Assembly: GCF_003851885.1 (NCBI RefSeq)
Contig: NZ_BHZE01000008.1
Location: forward strand, 51,576 to 115,575
Direction of reading: 5' to 3'
DNA length: 64,000 nt
Source of the DNA: Thermaurantimonas aggregans
GTDB taxonomy: Bacteria; Bacteroidota; Bacteroidia; Flavobacteriales; Schleiferiaceae
Shown here: positions 1 through 10,400 of the stretch, piece after piece
Layout of the letters: the number at the start of each line of letters is the position of its first letter
How positions within the stretch are numbered: the first letter of the stretch is position 1
Position numbers and translations under genes: made by a program
Notes under the pieces: generated by a model
Told to the model about the DNA's origin: nothing
Seen by the model: only the letters and a program-made list of their open reading frames with translations
Database searches by the model: none

Positions 1-256
1 AAAGAACGCAACACTCGAAAAGTACTGGAAAGAGAACATCAGTTACCTTTCCATTCTGCTTGTCATTTGGTTTACAGTGTCATACCTGCTGAGCATCGTC
101 TTCGCAGATGCACTTAATGCCGTGCGGATCGGTGGCTTTAAACTTGGATTCTGGTTTGCACAGCAAGGATCGATCTACACCTTTATTGTGCTCATCTTCT
201 TGTATGTGCGCAAAATGAATGAACTAGACAAAAAGTACGAAGTAAACGAAGACTAA
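1..256 (+). CDS. DUF4212 family symporter small subunit (3' end only)
   Basis: This is the C-terminal part of a gene that begins before the window; the reading frame is open from base 2 to the TAA at 254-256. About 84 residues are visible. They contain two hydrophobic segments, roughly LSILLVIWFTVSYLLSIVFA and SIYTFIVLIFLYVR, separated by a short loop with GGFKLGFWFAQQGS, and end in a charged tail. The two-helix plan, with the conserved GFWFAQQGS stretch between the helices, is that of DUF4212 proteins, which are known as the small partner encoded just before VC_2705-type sodium/solute symporters. The next gene, 18 bases downstream on the same strand, is such a symporter, so the two probably form one inner-membrane transporter. 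The N-terminus cannot be seen. Confidence 0.85.
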   Translation, partial: KNATLEKYWKENISYLSILLVIWFTVSYLLSIVFADALNAVRIGGFKLGFWFAQQGSIYTFIVLIFLYVRKMNELDKKYEVNED

Positions 257-274
257 CCCTAAAACATTAAAGCC

Positions 275-1963
275 ATGGATATTTTAACCTGGACCTACAT
301 CATCGTAGGAATCACTTTTGCCCTCTACATCGGTATAGCCATTTGGTCGAGGGCCGGATCTACCAAAGAATTTTACGTAGCCGGAGGCGGTGTTTCTCCC
401 TTAGCCAATGGAATGGCTACCGCTGCTGACTGGATGAGTGCAGCCAGCTTCATCTCAATGGCCGGGATGATCAGCTTCATGGGATACGACGGCTCGGTGT
501 ATCTGATGGGCTGGACAGGAGGTTACGTATTGTTGGCACTACTACTTGCTCCTTACTTACGCAAATTTGGAAAATTCACAGTACCCGACTTTGTGGGTGA
601 TCGTTACTACTCACAAACTGCACGCCTGGTGGCAGTGGTGGCAGCCATATTTATTTCCTTTACCTATGTGGCTGGCCAAATGCGAGGTGTCGGCATTGTA
701 TTTAGCCGATTTTTGGAGGTAGATATCAATACCGGCGTAATCATAGGTATGGTGATTGTGCTCTTCTACGCTGTGCTCGGTGGTATGAAGGGCATCACGT
801 ACACACAGGTGGCACAGTACTGCGTTTTAATCTTCGCCTACATGGTGCCGGCAATATTTATAAGTCTTCAACTGACGGGCAACGTGCTTCCGCAGCTGGG
901 ATTCGGCAGCACGCTTTCAGACGGCACCTATCTGCTCGACAAGCTCGATGGACTGCTCACCGAATTGGGATTTAATGCCTATACCGACGGCAGCAAACCC
1001 ATGATCGATGTGCTTTTCATCACTGCTGCTCTCATGGTAGGTACTGCCGGTTTGCCGCACGTGATTGTGCGCTTTTTCACCGTGCCCAAAGTGCGCGATG
1101 CACGCAAGTCTGCCGGATATGCCTTGGTATTCATAGCTATTTTGTACACCACAGCTCCAGCCATTGGTGCTTTTGGCATGTATAATATGATCAACAACAT
1201 CAACGATAAGCCAGTCGATCAGCTTCCAGCTTGGGTGGGCAACTGGGGAAAAACTGGCCTGATTAAATATGAAGATAAGAATGGCGATGGCAAAGTGCAG
1301 TATCGCAAAGACCCCTCGTCCAACGAGCTCACCATCGATAAGGACATTATGGTGCTAGCCAATCCTGAAATTGCCCGTCTACCAAACTGGGTAGTTGGTC
1401 TGGTAGCCGCTGGAGGTCTTGCTGCAGCCTTAAGTACTGCCGCCGGCTTGCTTCTGGTGATTTCTACTGCCTTTAGTCGCGACCTTCTCAAGAATGCCAT
1501 CGCTCCAAAGATCAGCGAAAAGAAGGAGTTGCTCTCAGCTCGTATTGCTTCCGTCTTTGCTGTGGTAATTGCCGGATATTTTGGCATCAATCCTCCAGGT
1601 TTTGTGGCTCAGGTAGTAGCCTTTGCCTTTGGTCTTGCTGCGTCTTCCTTCTTCCCGGTCATCATAATGGGCATCTTCTCTAAGCGCATGAACAAAGAAG
1701 GAGCAATTGCAGGAATGATCTCGGGTTTGGTGTTTACGCTCTCTTACATCGTTTATTTTAAATTCATCAATCCTGAAGCAAATACACCTGACAACTGGTT
1801 GTTTGGCATCTCTCCCGAAGGTATAGGCACTCTCGGTATGGTAATGAACTTTTTGGTGGCTTTTGTGGTCAGCAAGTTTACACCTGCTCCACCGCTACAC
1901 ATTCAAGAGCTGGTAGAAGATATTCGAATTCCCAAAGGTGCTGGTGAAGCTCATGCTCACTAA
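275..1963 (+). CDS. Sodium/solute symporter, VC_2705 (acetate permease-like) subfamily
   Basis: This 562-residue inner-membrane protein of the sodium:solute symporter superfamily probably takes up acetate or another short carboxylate with Na+. About 13 hydrophobic segments are visible, with the family-typical GMATAADWMSAASFISMAG stretch near residues 46-65 and LAAALSTAAGLLLVIST near 375-400. A large extramembrane insert around residues 310-355 carries an EF-hand-like D334-K-N-G-D-G-K-V loop. The start codon follows the DUF4212 gene by 18 bases. Downstream lie a fused symporter/histidine kinase, a response regulator and acetyl-CoA synthetase, which is why acetate is the favoured substrate; this is inferred from context. 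A strong terminator directly follows the gene. Confidence 0.9.
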   Translation: MDILTWTYIIVGITFALYIGIAIWSRAGSTKEFYVAGGGVSPLANGMATAADWMSAASFISMAGMISFMGYDGSVYLMGWTGGYVLLALLLAPYLRKFGKFTVPDFVGDRYYSQTARLVAVVAAIFISFTYVAGQMRGVGIVFSRFLEVDINTGVIIGMVIVLFYAVLGGMKGITYTQVAQYCVLIFAYMVPAIFISLQLTGNVLPQLGFGSTLSDGTYLLDKLDGLLTELGFNAYTDGSKPMIDVLFITAALMVGTAGLPHVIVRFFTVPKVRDARKSAGYALVFIAILYTTAPAIGAFGMYNMINNINDKPVDQLPAWVGNWGKTGLIKYEDKNGDGKVQYRKDPSSNELTIDKDIMVLANPEIARLPNWVVGLVAAGGLAAALSTAAGLLLVISTAFSRDLLKNAIAPKISEKKELLSARIASVFAVVIAGYFGINPPGFVAQVVAFAFGLAASSFFPVIIMGIFSKRMNKEGAIAGMISGLVFTLSYIVYFKFINPEANTPDNWLFGISPEGIGTLGMVMNFLVAFVVSKFTPAPPLHIQELVEDIRIPKGAGEAHAH

Positions 1964-1970
1964 ATAATTC

Positions 1971-2002
1971 GGGAAGCACAAGCTTGTGCTTCCCATTTTT
2001 TC
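1971..2002 (+). terminator. Rho-independent terminator after the symporter gene
   Basis: A perfect self-complementary sequence of 24 bases (1971-1994, arms GGGAAGCACAAG and its exact complement) is followed by A and then six T (1996-2001). It begins 7 bases after the symporter stop codon and ends 17 bases before the next start codon. It would stop or thin out transcription between the transporter genes and the sensor-kinase/acs genes. Confidence 0.85.
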
Positions 2003-2018
2003 TAAATACCTTTTTAAT

Positions 2019-2210
2019 ATGGACCGTTCAGAACGTAATTTTTACTTAATCCTTTTAGCCATAGGCGGATTTCTGCTTTGGAATTACCCATTAGTAACTT
2101 CAGCGATGAATATCGAGGAAGTATGGAAGAAAATGTTGTACTTTTTCGGTAGTTGGGTTGTAATCGTTTTTCTGACAATAAAATTGACTAAATCAAAAAC
2201 CTCGGAATAA
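2019..2210 (+). CDS. Small two-helix membrane protein of unknown function
   Basis: A 63-residue protein beginning MDRSERNFYLILLAIGG. It has two hydrophobic segments, about residues 8-27 and 40-56, joined by a short polar stretch (SAMNIEEVWKK), and a lysine-rich C-terminal end. The reading frame is open 11 codons further upstream, but those codons lie over the terminator hairpin, so the ATG at 2019 is preferred. It sits between the symporter gene and the sensor-kinase gene, with 10 bases to the latter, so it probably shares that operon. The family was not recognised. A helper of the transporter or of the kinase is possible, but only from position. Confidence 0.6.
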   Translation: MDRSERNFYLILLAIGGFLLWNYPLVTSAMNIEEVWKKMLYFFGSWVVIVFLTIKLTKSKTSE

Positions 2211-2220
2211 TAGCGAGTCC

Positions 2221-4938
2221 ATGAATACAGCTATTGTCATAGTCAGCATGGCCCTTTACTTAAGCTTGCTCTTTGGCATAGCTGCATTCATTGATCGTCG
2301 AAAGACACTTGCAGTCTTGCTCTCCTCCAGTCCATACATTTATTCGTTAAGCTTAGCCGTGTATTGCACCGGGTGGACATACTTCGGTTCCGTTGGCCGT
2401 GCTGCAAGTGGCAATTTAGATTTTTTGACCATTTACCTCGGCCCAACAATAATAGCTGTAACGATGCCTGTGGTGTACAAAAAGATGCTGAGAATAAGCA
2501 AATCACTAAAAATCAATACTGTATCTGATTTTATTACAACACGCTACGGCAAGGGAATAGCTACAGGAAATCTTGTGGCCCTCCTTACCGTACTCGGCAT
2601 AGTGCCCTACATTGCTTTACAGATTCGGGCTATTTCTTTGGGCTACCAAGCCATAACGGCTTTTGATACCCCTACCCATACGAATCCATTGCCACTATTC
2701 CGCGATCCGGCCTTGTATCTAACCGCATTGCTCGGGCTGTTTACTGTCCTTTTCGCCACCCGTCGCATTGCTACATCAGAGAAGAATGCCGGTCTTGTTG
2801 TTACCATCGCATTTGAATCGCTTATTAAGCTCTTAGCCTTCTTACTTGTAGGTCTGGTTGTGACGTTTTATGCCTTCGAACCGGGAATCGACGGTCAGCT
2901 TAGCGATATAGAACGCTATTTTTCGAAAGCAAATGCAGAGCTTTCAACCGAATATTTCAGCTGGTTTGCCATGATGGTGTTTTCAGCATTGGCTTTTTTG
3001 ATGCTGCCGCGCCAGTTTGAAATGGGCATTGTGGAAAACGACAATGAGGGCCAGTTACATAAAGCCGCATGGCTTTTTCCTCTTTACCTTTTGCTCATCA
3101 ATCTTTTTGTAGTGCCCATAGCTGCCGCGGGCAACAAATGGTTACCCGATCAAAATTCTGAACTGTACATATTGGCCCTGCCTTTAAAATTTGATATGCC
3201 CGGATTAGCTCTTTTTACGTTTATCGGCGGTTTTTCGGCAGCTACAGGTATGATCATCGTAAGTACGGTTGCTCTAAGCCGTATGCTGAGCAACAACATT
3301 TTAATTCCCGCCTTTATCCGTCATGAAAGGTTAAAGCAACTCTTTCCTGCCGAAAATCGTATACCCATCTATACCCGCCGTATCTCAATCATGGCCATCC
3401 TCGCTTTGGCCTTTTTGTACTATCGATTTTTATCAGGTAAATACTCTCTGGTATCCATTGGACTAATCTCCTTTGCTGCAGTATCTCAGTTTGCAGTAAG
3501 TGCCATTGGAGGCATGTACTGGAAACAAGCCAATAAGCGAGGTGCCATAGGTGGTTTAATTGCCGGCTTTTTTATATGGTTTTACATCCTTCTGTTGCCC
3601 TCCTTCGTTTCGCCAGAGGGTATTAAAGCATTTGAAGCTGCTTTGGCTTCAATGGGTTTAAGCTTTCTATCGCCTTTACAGTTTATGGGAATGTCTGATG
3701 TTTCCCCCATAGGCATTGCATTTTTCTGGAGTATGTTGCTGAATGTGGGTCTCTTCGTAGTGCTTTCTCTGCGATATAAACCCGATTTATCAGAGGTTAA
3801 TCAAGCAGAAATTTTTACACAGATTTTTAAATACGGTTCTGCTGTAGAGCAGTCGGTTGTATGGAAAGGCTCTGTAAAGGTGCGCGACGTAAGGCAGCTG
3901 CTGGAGCGCTTTTTAGGCAAGCATCAAACGGATGCAATTATCCGTCAGTTTGTGTACAGATACAACGATATTTCTATGATCGATGATTCACCAGCCGATG
4001 CTCGACTTGTGAATTATGCGGAGAAATCACTTGCAGCGGTAATCGGAAGCAGTTCAGCGCGACTGCTTATCAGCTCCATCGCAAGAGAAGAAAAAATTAC
4101 CCTCGATGAAGTGGTAGAAATTTTAAAAGAATCACAAGAACTCATCAGACTGAATAAAGAACTAAGACGAGCCTCCGAACAACTGCAAAATGCCACTACC
4201 GAACTGCAAAAAGCCAATAAACGCCTGCGGGAACAAGACGAACGCAAAGACGAATTTCTATACACCGTTACGCACGAACTGCGCACACCCCTTACTGCTA
4301 TAAAATCGCTGGTAGAAATATTATGCGATAATCAAGATTTGCCTGATGACGTAAGACAACAGTATCTGGTAACCATAAGTCGCGAAACAGACCGAATGAG
4401 CCGCCTCATCGCACAAGTATTAGACCTCGAAAACTTTGAAAGCGGAAAACACAAGCTGGAAATCGATAAATTTAATATTAGTGAGGTAATTCAAGAATGT
4501 ATACACAGTTTAGAAGAAATTTTCAATCAGAAAAATATCGTTGTGCGCACTGATTTAGCACGTCTGCCCGAAATATGGGGCGACCGCGACCGAATCACTC
4601 AAGTAATCCTGAATTTGCTCAGCAATGCTATCAAATACTGTTCACCTGAAAAAGGTGAGATTTTAATATCTGGTTATGTAATTGACAATCAGATTAAAAT
4701 CAATATTTCAGACAACGGACCGGGCGTAAAGCCAGAGCTTCGCCAAGTTATTTTTGAAAAATTTTATCAAGCTCCAAACCAGACCATACGGAAGCCTAAA
4801 GGCTCAGGTCTAGGATTAGCCATCAGTAAAAAGATCATTCAGCTGCATCGCGGACGCATTTGGGTAGAAGATTCAGACCAACTTTCCGGTGCTCGGTTTT
4901 GCATTACTTTACCTATTCATTATCAGCATCATGACTAA
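2221..4938 (+). CDS. Sensor histidine kinase with N-terminal sodium/solute symporter domain
   Basis: The 905-residue protein joins a symporter-like membrane domain (about 12-13 helices, residues 1-520) to a cytoplasmic kinase. After the membrane part comes a linker (about 540-640) and a long coiled coil (about 640-675). The dimerisation domain follows, with phosphoacceptor H685 in VTHELRTPL. The ATPase domain shows an N-box (NLLSNAIKY), a G1 box (DNGPGV) and a G2 box (GSGLGLAISKK). This is the CbrA-like architecture, in which the transporter domain is thought to sense or couple to substrate. It is followed with an 8-base overlap by a response regulator and then by acs, and a transporter operon lies upstream. 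Its probable role is sensing acetate or a related solute and controlling acetate use; the signal itself is inferred. Confidence 0.92.
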   Translation: MNTAIVIVSMALYLSLLFGIAAFIDRRKTLAVLLSSSPYIYSLSLAVYCTGWTYFGSVGRAASGNLDFLTIYLGPTIIAVTMPVVYKKMLRISKSLKINTVSDFITTRYGKGIATGNLVALLTVLGIVPYIALQIRAISLGYQAITAFDTPTHTNPLPLFRDPALYLTALLGLFTVLFATRRIATSEKNAGLVVTIAFESLIKLLAFLLVGLVVTFYAFEPGIDGQLSDIERYFSKANAELSTEYFSWFAMMVFSALAFLMLPRQFEMGIVENDNEGQLHKAAWLFPLYLLLINLFVVPIAAAGNKWLPDQNSELYILALPLKFDMPGLALFTFIGGFSAATGMIIVSTVALSRMLSNNILIPAFIRHERLKQLFPAENRIPIYTRRISIMAILALAFLYYRFLSGKYSLVSIGLISFAAVSQFAVSAIGGMYWKQANKRGAIGGLIAGFFIWFYILLLPSFVSPEGIKAFEAALASMGLSFLSPLQFMGMSDVSPIGIAFFWSMLLNVGLFVVLSLRYKPDLSEVNQAEIFTQIFKYGSAVEQSVVWKGSVKVRDVRQLLERFLGKHQTDAIIRQFVYRYNDISMIDDSPADARLVNYAEKSLAAVIGSSSARLLISSIAREEKITLDEVVEILKESQELIRLNKELRRASEQLQNATTELQKANKRLREQDERKDEFLYTVTHELRTPLTAIKSLVEILCDNQDLPDDVRQQYLVTISRETDRMSRLIAQVLDLENFESGKHKLEIDKFNISEVIQECIHSLEEIFNQKNIVVRTDLARLPEIWGDRDRITQVILNLLSNAIKYCSPEKGEILISGYVIDNQIKINISDNGPGVKPELRQVIFEKFYQAPNQTIRKPKGSGLGLAISKKIIQLHRGRIWVEDSDQLSGARFCITLPIHYQHHD

Positions 4939-5353
4939 TTCTGACATTAAAATACTGATAGTTGACGACGAACCAGCCATCATAATGTCACTTGACTTTC
5001 TGATTCGAAAGGCTGGTTATCAACTCTTTATTGCACGCAACGGCCAAGAAGCCCTTGATATAGCTGCTTCTGAACATCCACATATCGCAGTTCTCGACAT
5101 TATGATGCCCGATGTAGATGGTTTCGAGGTATGCCGTCGCATCAAAGCACAACCTGACACCTCTGATGTACGCATCATTTTCTTATCTGCTAAAAGCAAG
5201 CAAGAAGACGTTGAGCGCGGATTGGCAATGGGAGCTGATTTTTACATCACCAAGCCCTTCTCAAACAAACATTTAATGGAAAAAATCAAGCTACTCGCCG
5301 ACGCCATTCAACATAAACAAACTGAAGATCAAGATACTAACAAAAAACTTTAA
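4931..5353 (+). CDS. Single-domain response regulator (receiver only)
   Basis: A 140-residue receiver domain with no output domain. D12/D13 form the acidic pocket, D56 in VLDIMMPD is the phosphoacceptor, the Ser in FLSAKS is the switch residue, and the Lys in ITKPF completes the set. After the domain (about residue 122) there is only a short charged tail. The start is taken at the ATG that overlaps the kinase gene's end by 8 bases (ATGACTAA), a typical translational-coupling junction; the frame extends further upstream, but inside the kinase gene. It is presumably phosphorylated by the adjacent symporter-kinase. With no DNA-binding part, it must act by protein-protein contact or pass phosphate on. 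Confidence 0.9.
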   Translation: MTNSDIKILIVDDEPAIIMSLDFLIRKAGYQLFIARNGQEALDIAASEHPHIAVLDIMMPDVDGFEVCRRIKAQPDTSDVRIIFLSAKSKQEDVERGLAMGADFYITKPFSNKHLMEKIKLLADAIQHKQTEDQDTNKKL

Positions 5354-5379
5354 GTATAACCCCAAAAACCCCCAACACC

Positions 5380-7299
5380 ATGATGAACTTTCGAATATCA
5401 TCGCCCGAACAGTATGAAGTAACCTACCGCCGTAGCGTAGAAGACCCTGAAGGCTTCTGGGATCAAATTGCAAAAGAATACCACTGGTTTGAACCCTGGC
5501 ATAAAACCCTCGAATGGGAATTTTACACGCCTTCGGTCAAGTGGTTTATTGGAGGCAAAACAAACATCACGTACAACTGCCTAGACCGCCATTTGAAAAA
5601 GCGCGGCAACAAACTCGCCCTTATTTGGGAACCGAATGACCCAAAGGAAAAATTTGTGCGTCTTACGTATCGCGAACTGTATGAACGTGTAAATCAATAT
5701 GCCAATGTGCTAAAGCGCAACGGAATAAAGAAAGGAGACCGCGTGGCAATTTACATGCCCATGATTCCTGAGCTGGCTATCGCTGTACTGGCTTGTGCGC
5801 GCATTGGTGCTGTGCATTCGGTTGTATTTGCTGGCTTCTCAGCAGTTTCACTAGCCGATAGAATTAAAGATGCCGGAGCAGTGGCCGTTCTCACCAGCGA
5901 CGGGCTTAACCGCGGTGCCAAGCAAATACCAGTAAAACGTGTAGTGGACGAAGCAATCGCTATGGGATGCGACACCGTGAAACGTGTAATTGTAACCGAA
6001 CGCCTTGGCTGGGCTGTAAATATGGTGGAAGGTCGCGATGTGTGGCTTCACGAAGAACTACAGCATGTTGGCAAAGAATGTCCTCCCGAACCTATGGATT
6101 CTGAAGACATGCTCTTTATCCTCTACACCTCAGGCTCTACTGGCAAGCCCAAGGGTGTGGTTCACACAGTAGGCGGATACATGGTGTATGCAGGTTATAC
6201 CTTTCTGAACGCCTTTCAGTACGAAGAGTCAGACGTTTTCTGGTGCACAGCTGATGTAGGTTGGATTACAGGGCACACATACCTCATCTATGGCCCACTG
6301 CTCAACGGTGCAACTACCTTAATGTTTGAAGGTGTACCCACCTACCCCGATGCAGGTCGCTTTTGGCAAGTCATTGACAAATACGGCGTTAACATCTTTT
6401 ACACTGCCCCCACAGCTATTCGATCGCTGATGGCAGCAGGGCTCGATCACGTACTTTCCTACTCGCTCGACTCCTTGCGCGTGCTCGGCTCTGTAGGAGA
6501 ACCCATCAACGAAGAAGCCTGGAACTGGTACCATATTCACGTGGGCAAGGAGCGCTGCCCTGTAATTGATACCTGGTGGCAGACAGAAACCGGCGGCATC
6601 ATGATATCGGCTCTTGCCGGCATTTCCAAACTCAAACCTGCCCATGCCGGACAACCCTTGCCCGGAATTCAGCCAGTGTTGCTCGATGCCGATGGACGCG
6701 AAATCGAAGGAAACGACGTAGAAGGTTACCTCTGCATCAAGCACCCATGGCCAAGTATGCTGCGTACTACCTTCGGAGACCACGAGCGCTGTCGTCAGAC
6801 CTATTTCTCAGCTTTTAAAGGGTATTACTTTACCGGCGATGGTGCCCGTCGCGATGAAAATGGCCTCTATCGCATCATCGGCCGTGTAGACGATGTGATT
6901 AATGTAAGCGGACACCGATTTGGTACTGCTGAAATCGAAAATGCAATAAACCTATGCAAAAAAGTTGTAGAATCAGCTGTAGTAGGCTACCCACACGAAA
7001 TCAAAGGCCAAGGCATCTACGCCTTTGTAGTTACAGCTGAGCCAGTAACAAATCCCGACCTGGTAGAAGCTGAAATCATCGAATCGGTAGTAGCGGCTAT
7101 TGGCAAGATCGCCCGTCCAGACAAAATTCAATTTGTATCAGGCTTGCCTAAAACGCGCTCAGGCAAGATTATGCGTCGCATCCTGCGCAAGGTGGCCGAG
7201 GGTGACATCAGCAATTTGGGCGATACCACAACCCTACTCGATCCGGCAGTTGTCGACGAAATAATCGAAGGAGCAAAGACAGTGAAAGTAAGTCAATAA
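5380..7299 (+). CDS. acs: Acetyl-CoA synthetase (acetate--CoA ligase)
   Basis: This 639-residue AMP-forming enzyme makes acetyl-CoA from acetate, ATP and CoA in the cytoplasm. The order of motifs is complete: P-loop YTSGSTGKPKGVVHT (about residue 250), adenine-binding DTWWQTETGG (about 398), YYFTGDGARRD and GRVDDVINVSGHR (about 480-510), and the C-terminal PKTRSGKIMRR, where K596 is the lysine that in this family is essential for adenylation and is reversibly acetylated. Length is normal for Acs. It is the last gene of the transporter/sensor operon, 26 bases after the regulator, and is followed by a terminator. Two adjacent ATGs (5380 and 5383) could start it. Confidence 0.96.
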   Translation: MMNFRISSPEQYEVTYRRSVEDPEGFWDQIAKEYHWFEPWHKTLEWEFYTPSVKWFIGGKTNITYNCLDRHLKKRGNKLALIWEPNDPKEKFVRLTYRELYERVNQYANVLKRNGIKKGDRVAIYMPMIPELAIAVLACARIGAVHSVVFAGFSAVSLADRIKDAGAVAVLTSDGLNRGAKQIPVKRVVDEAIAMGCDTVKRVIVTERLGWAVNMVEGRDVWLHEELQHVGKECPPEPMDSEDMLFILYTSGSTGKPKGVVHTVGGYMVYAGYTFLNAFQYEESDVFWCTADVGWITGHTYLIYGPLLNGATTLMFEGVPTYPDAGRFWQVIDKYGVNIFYTAPTAIRSLMAAGLDHVLSYSLDSLRVLGSVGEPINEEAWNWYHIHVGKERCPVIDTWWQTETGGIMISALAGISKLKPAHAGQPLPGIQPVLLDADGREIEGNDVEGYLCIKHPWPSMLRTTFGDHERCRQTYFSAFKGYYFTGDGARRDENGLYRIIGRVDDVINVSGHRFGTAEIENAINLCKKVVESAVVGYPHEIKGQGIYAFVVTAEPVTNPDLVEAEIIESVVAAIGKIARPDKIQFVSGLPKTRSGKIMRRILRKVAEGDISNLGDTTTLLDPAVVDEIIEGAKTVKVSQ

Positions 7300-7336
7300 A
7301 TCTTTATTACTGAATGAATATCAAATAATTAAAAAT

Positions 7337-7370
7337 AAGGCCGTCGATAGTGGCGGCCTTTTCTCTTTTT
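7337..7370. terminator. Terminator between acs and dnaE (probably bidirectional)
   Basis: The arms AAGGCCG (7337-7343) and CGGCCTT (7354-7360) enclose a 10-base loop and are followed on the plus strand by TTCTCTTTTT. On the minus strand the same hairpin is followed by ATTTTTAATTATTT. It lies between the convergent ends of acs and dnaE and can serve both. Confidence 0.8.
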
Positions 7371-7428
7371 AAACAGCGTTTAAATCTTCGAGCTGTCTGT
7401 TTAACTGTACTAGAGTTAAATTTTGATT

Positions 7429-10400
7429 TCAATTGAGAAATACCTTCAAATCAGGTATTTGAGAGAGCTCGTACACGATAGCTCGATTGATTTTTACTTT
7501 CATCTTAGAAAGGGTATGAACACTAATCCCCGAATTATCATCTTCGATAATAAAGCGCAAGGCCTTGTCTCCTGGATTTTTAGAAAGGGTTTTGTACACG
7601 CTCGCAATCACATCTTCTTCAAGACTTTCAGGATTGACATAGATGTTCAATCGCTGAGCCTTAGCGCTCAGTTCAGTTACAGGTTCGATGTTGGTAATAT
7701 CGATGTAAGGTTGCCCGACTTGACCGTCGTTTCGTTGAAAAGGTGGTTTTATAAGTGCAGTAACCAGCACTACCTGAGCGTTTTGTACAAAGTGGCCAAA
7801 TTTATTGTATGCCTGACTGCGCAATCTAAACGTATAGGTACCCTCGTAATCCATGAGTTCGAAACGACAGGTACGCTCGCCATTCCGGTCTTCGTCGAGA
7901 ATGTAATTATTCACAATTCCAAGCACTCGTATTTCCTGGTTTACAAAATTTTCGAGCTCTGCCAGCGCTGCAGTGGTAGTGTTGGCAAAACTTTGAAATT
8001 CAATTCTGTAATCGTCTAAGGGATGCCCTGAAAGATACAGACCATTGATTTCAGCTTCGCGTTGTAAGGCATAGTAAGTAGACCATGGCTCTGCCGAAGG
8101 TATTGCAGGCTTTTGTATGCTCTCGCTCATCAGGTCGCCAAAGAGCGACATCTGCGCCTGCGCCATGGCATTTTTAAAGGATTGGCCGTACTTGAGAAGC
8201 GTTTCGATGAAAGACTTGCCGTCTCCTCCCTCAAAGAAAGTTGCTCTATGACATTCCGAAAAATCGTCGAAAGCCCCACCTAATGCCAGCGATTCCATCA
8301 CCTTCTTGTTAATGGTGCGCTGATCTACCCTTTCTACAAAGTCAAAAATGGACTTAAAAGGCCCGCCTTTTTGGCGCTCTTCGATGATGTTTTGCGCGGC
8401 ACCTTCGCCCACACCTTTCATTCCGGCGAGTCCAAAGCGTATTTCGCCGTTGGCGTTCACTGAGAAGTTCATATCACTTTCGTTCACGCTCGGGCCGAGA
8501 ATGGGAATTTTATGCCGGCGACAGTCTTCCATGTAAAAGCTTATGGTCTTAACGTCGTTTTGATAATGTGTAATGGTGGAAGCCATAAACTCTGCCGGAT
8601 AGTGTGCCTTCAGATAGGCAGTTTGCACTGCGAGCACCGCATAACACGTAGCATGCGATTTGTTGAACGCGTAAGAGGCAAAAGCCTCCCAGTCAGTCCA
8701 GATTTTTTCCAATTTATCGATAGGAAAACCCTTGGCTGAGGCCTGGTCTATGAACTTAGGCTTCATCTTGTCGAGCACGGCTTTCTGCTTTTTACCCATT
8801 GCCTTGCGCAAGACGTCAGCCTCGCCCTTGGTGAAGCCAGCTAATTTTTGTGAAAGCAGCATCACCTGCTCTTGATACACGGTTACACCATAAGTCTCAC
8901 GGAGATACTCCTCCATTTCTGGCAGATCGTACTCGATAGGCTTTCGGCCATGCTTGCGGTCGATAAAGTCAGGGATGTATTCCATCGGGCCGGGCCTATA
9001 AAGCGCTACCATCGCGATTATATCTTCGAAGGTAGTAGGTCGTAACTGTCGTAAATACTTCTGCATACCTGGCGATTCCAGCTGGAATACCCCGATTGTA
9101 TCACCCGTTTGGAAAATACGCTCATATGTAATTGGGTCGTCGAGAGGAATTTGATCGGGATCGATGTCGATGCCGAAGCGCTTTTTAATCATCCTACATG
9201 CGTCTTTAATGATGGTTAGGGTCTTCAGCCCAAGGAAGTCCATCTTAAGCAGGCCGGCAGATTCCACAATGTTGTTGTCAAACTGGGTACACCACATGTC
9301 TGAATCTTTGGCGCGAGCTACCGGCACCAGATTTCGCACATCGGTAGGTGTAATGATGACTCCACAGGCATGAATACCTGTGTTTCGAAGAGCACCTTCG
9401 AGCTTCTCAGCCATGCGCAGCACTTTGCCTTCGAGCTTATCAGAGTTGTAGAGTTGTCGTATTTCCAAAGCGCCGGGCAGCTCGTTGCTTCGCAAGCGCT
9501 CTCGTAGGTCTTTTTCGTCGATTTTAAAGAGCTCACTCAAGGAAAGCGACGAAGGCACTTTTTTCGAAAGCGCATTGACCTCTGAGGGAGAAAGTCCCAG
9601 CACACGACCACAGTCGCGCACAGAGCTCTTGGCCGCCATTGTGCCATAAGTTATAATTTGGGCCACCTGATTGGCTCCATATTTATCCATTACGTATTTG
9701 ATAACTTTTTCTCGGCCTTCGTCGTCGAAGTCCGTATCGATATCGGGCAAGCTCACGCGTTCCGGATTGAGAAAGCGCTCAAAAAGCAAGTTGTACTTAA
9801 TGGGATCGACATTGGTAATGCCAATGCAATACGCCACTGCCGAACCGGCTGCCGAACCTCTACCCGGCCCCACAATTACTCCCATCTCACGTGCTGCCCT
9901 ACAAAAGTCACTCACGATCAAAAAGTATCCAGGATAGCCGGTCTTTTCAATAGTTTCGAGCTCAAAGTCGAGCCTCTCGCGTATTTCGTCGGTCAAAACT
10001 GGATAGCGCTTCTTAGCTCCTTGGTAGGTCAAGTAGCGCAAGTAGCGATTTTCCCCGCGCTTTCCACCGTCTTTTTCGTCTTCCGGATCTTTGAATTCAT
10101 CCGGTATTTCAAATTTAGGTAAAAGCACCTCGCGCTTTAGGTCGTAATTCTCTACTTTTTCGGCGATCTCAGCCAGGTTGTAAAGTGCCTCAGGCAGGTC
10201 AGCGTACAGTTCTGCCATCTCATCGGGTGTACGGAAATAATAGGAATTTACCGTGTAGCCGAAGCGAAAACCCCTCCCCTTGCCAATCGGGTTTGACACC
10301 AGATTTCCATCGCGCACACAAATGAGGGCATCGAGCAGTTCAAACTCATCTGGGTTCAAGTAAAAATTGTTGTTAGTGGCTACCACTTTTACACCGTGCT

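Noticed and set aside
4889..4930. Upstream start for the response regulator, adding 14 hydrophobic residues
   Set aside because: These codons lie inside the kinase gene, and receiver domains start right after the ATG at 4931, which overlaps the kinase stop codon in a typical coupled junction.
6319..6783. A 154-codon open frame on the minus strand
   Set aside because: It is opposite the catalytic core of acs, whose motifs are complete; no independent coding evidence.
7423..8019. A 198-codon open frame on the plus strand, long enough to look like a gene
   Set aside because: It lies wholly opposite the C-terminal part of dnaE, has no recognisable domain or promoter, and its frame is only open because of the codon use of the gene on the other strand.
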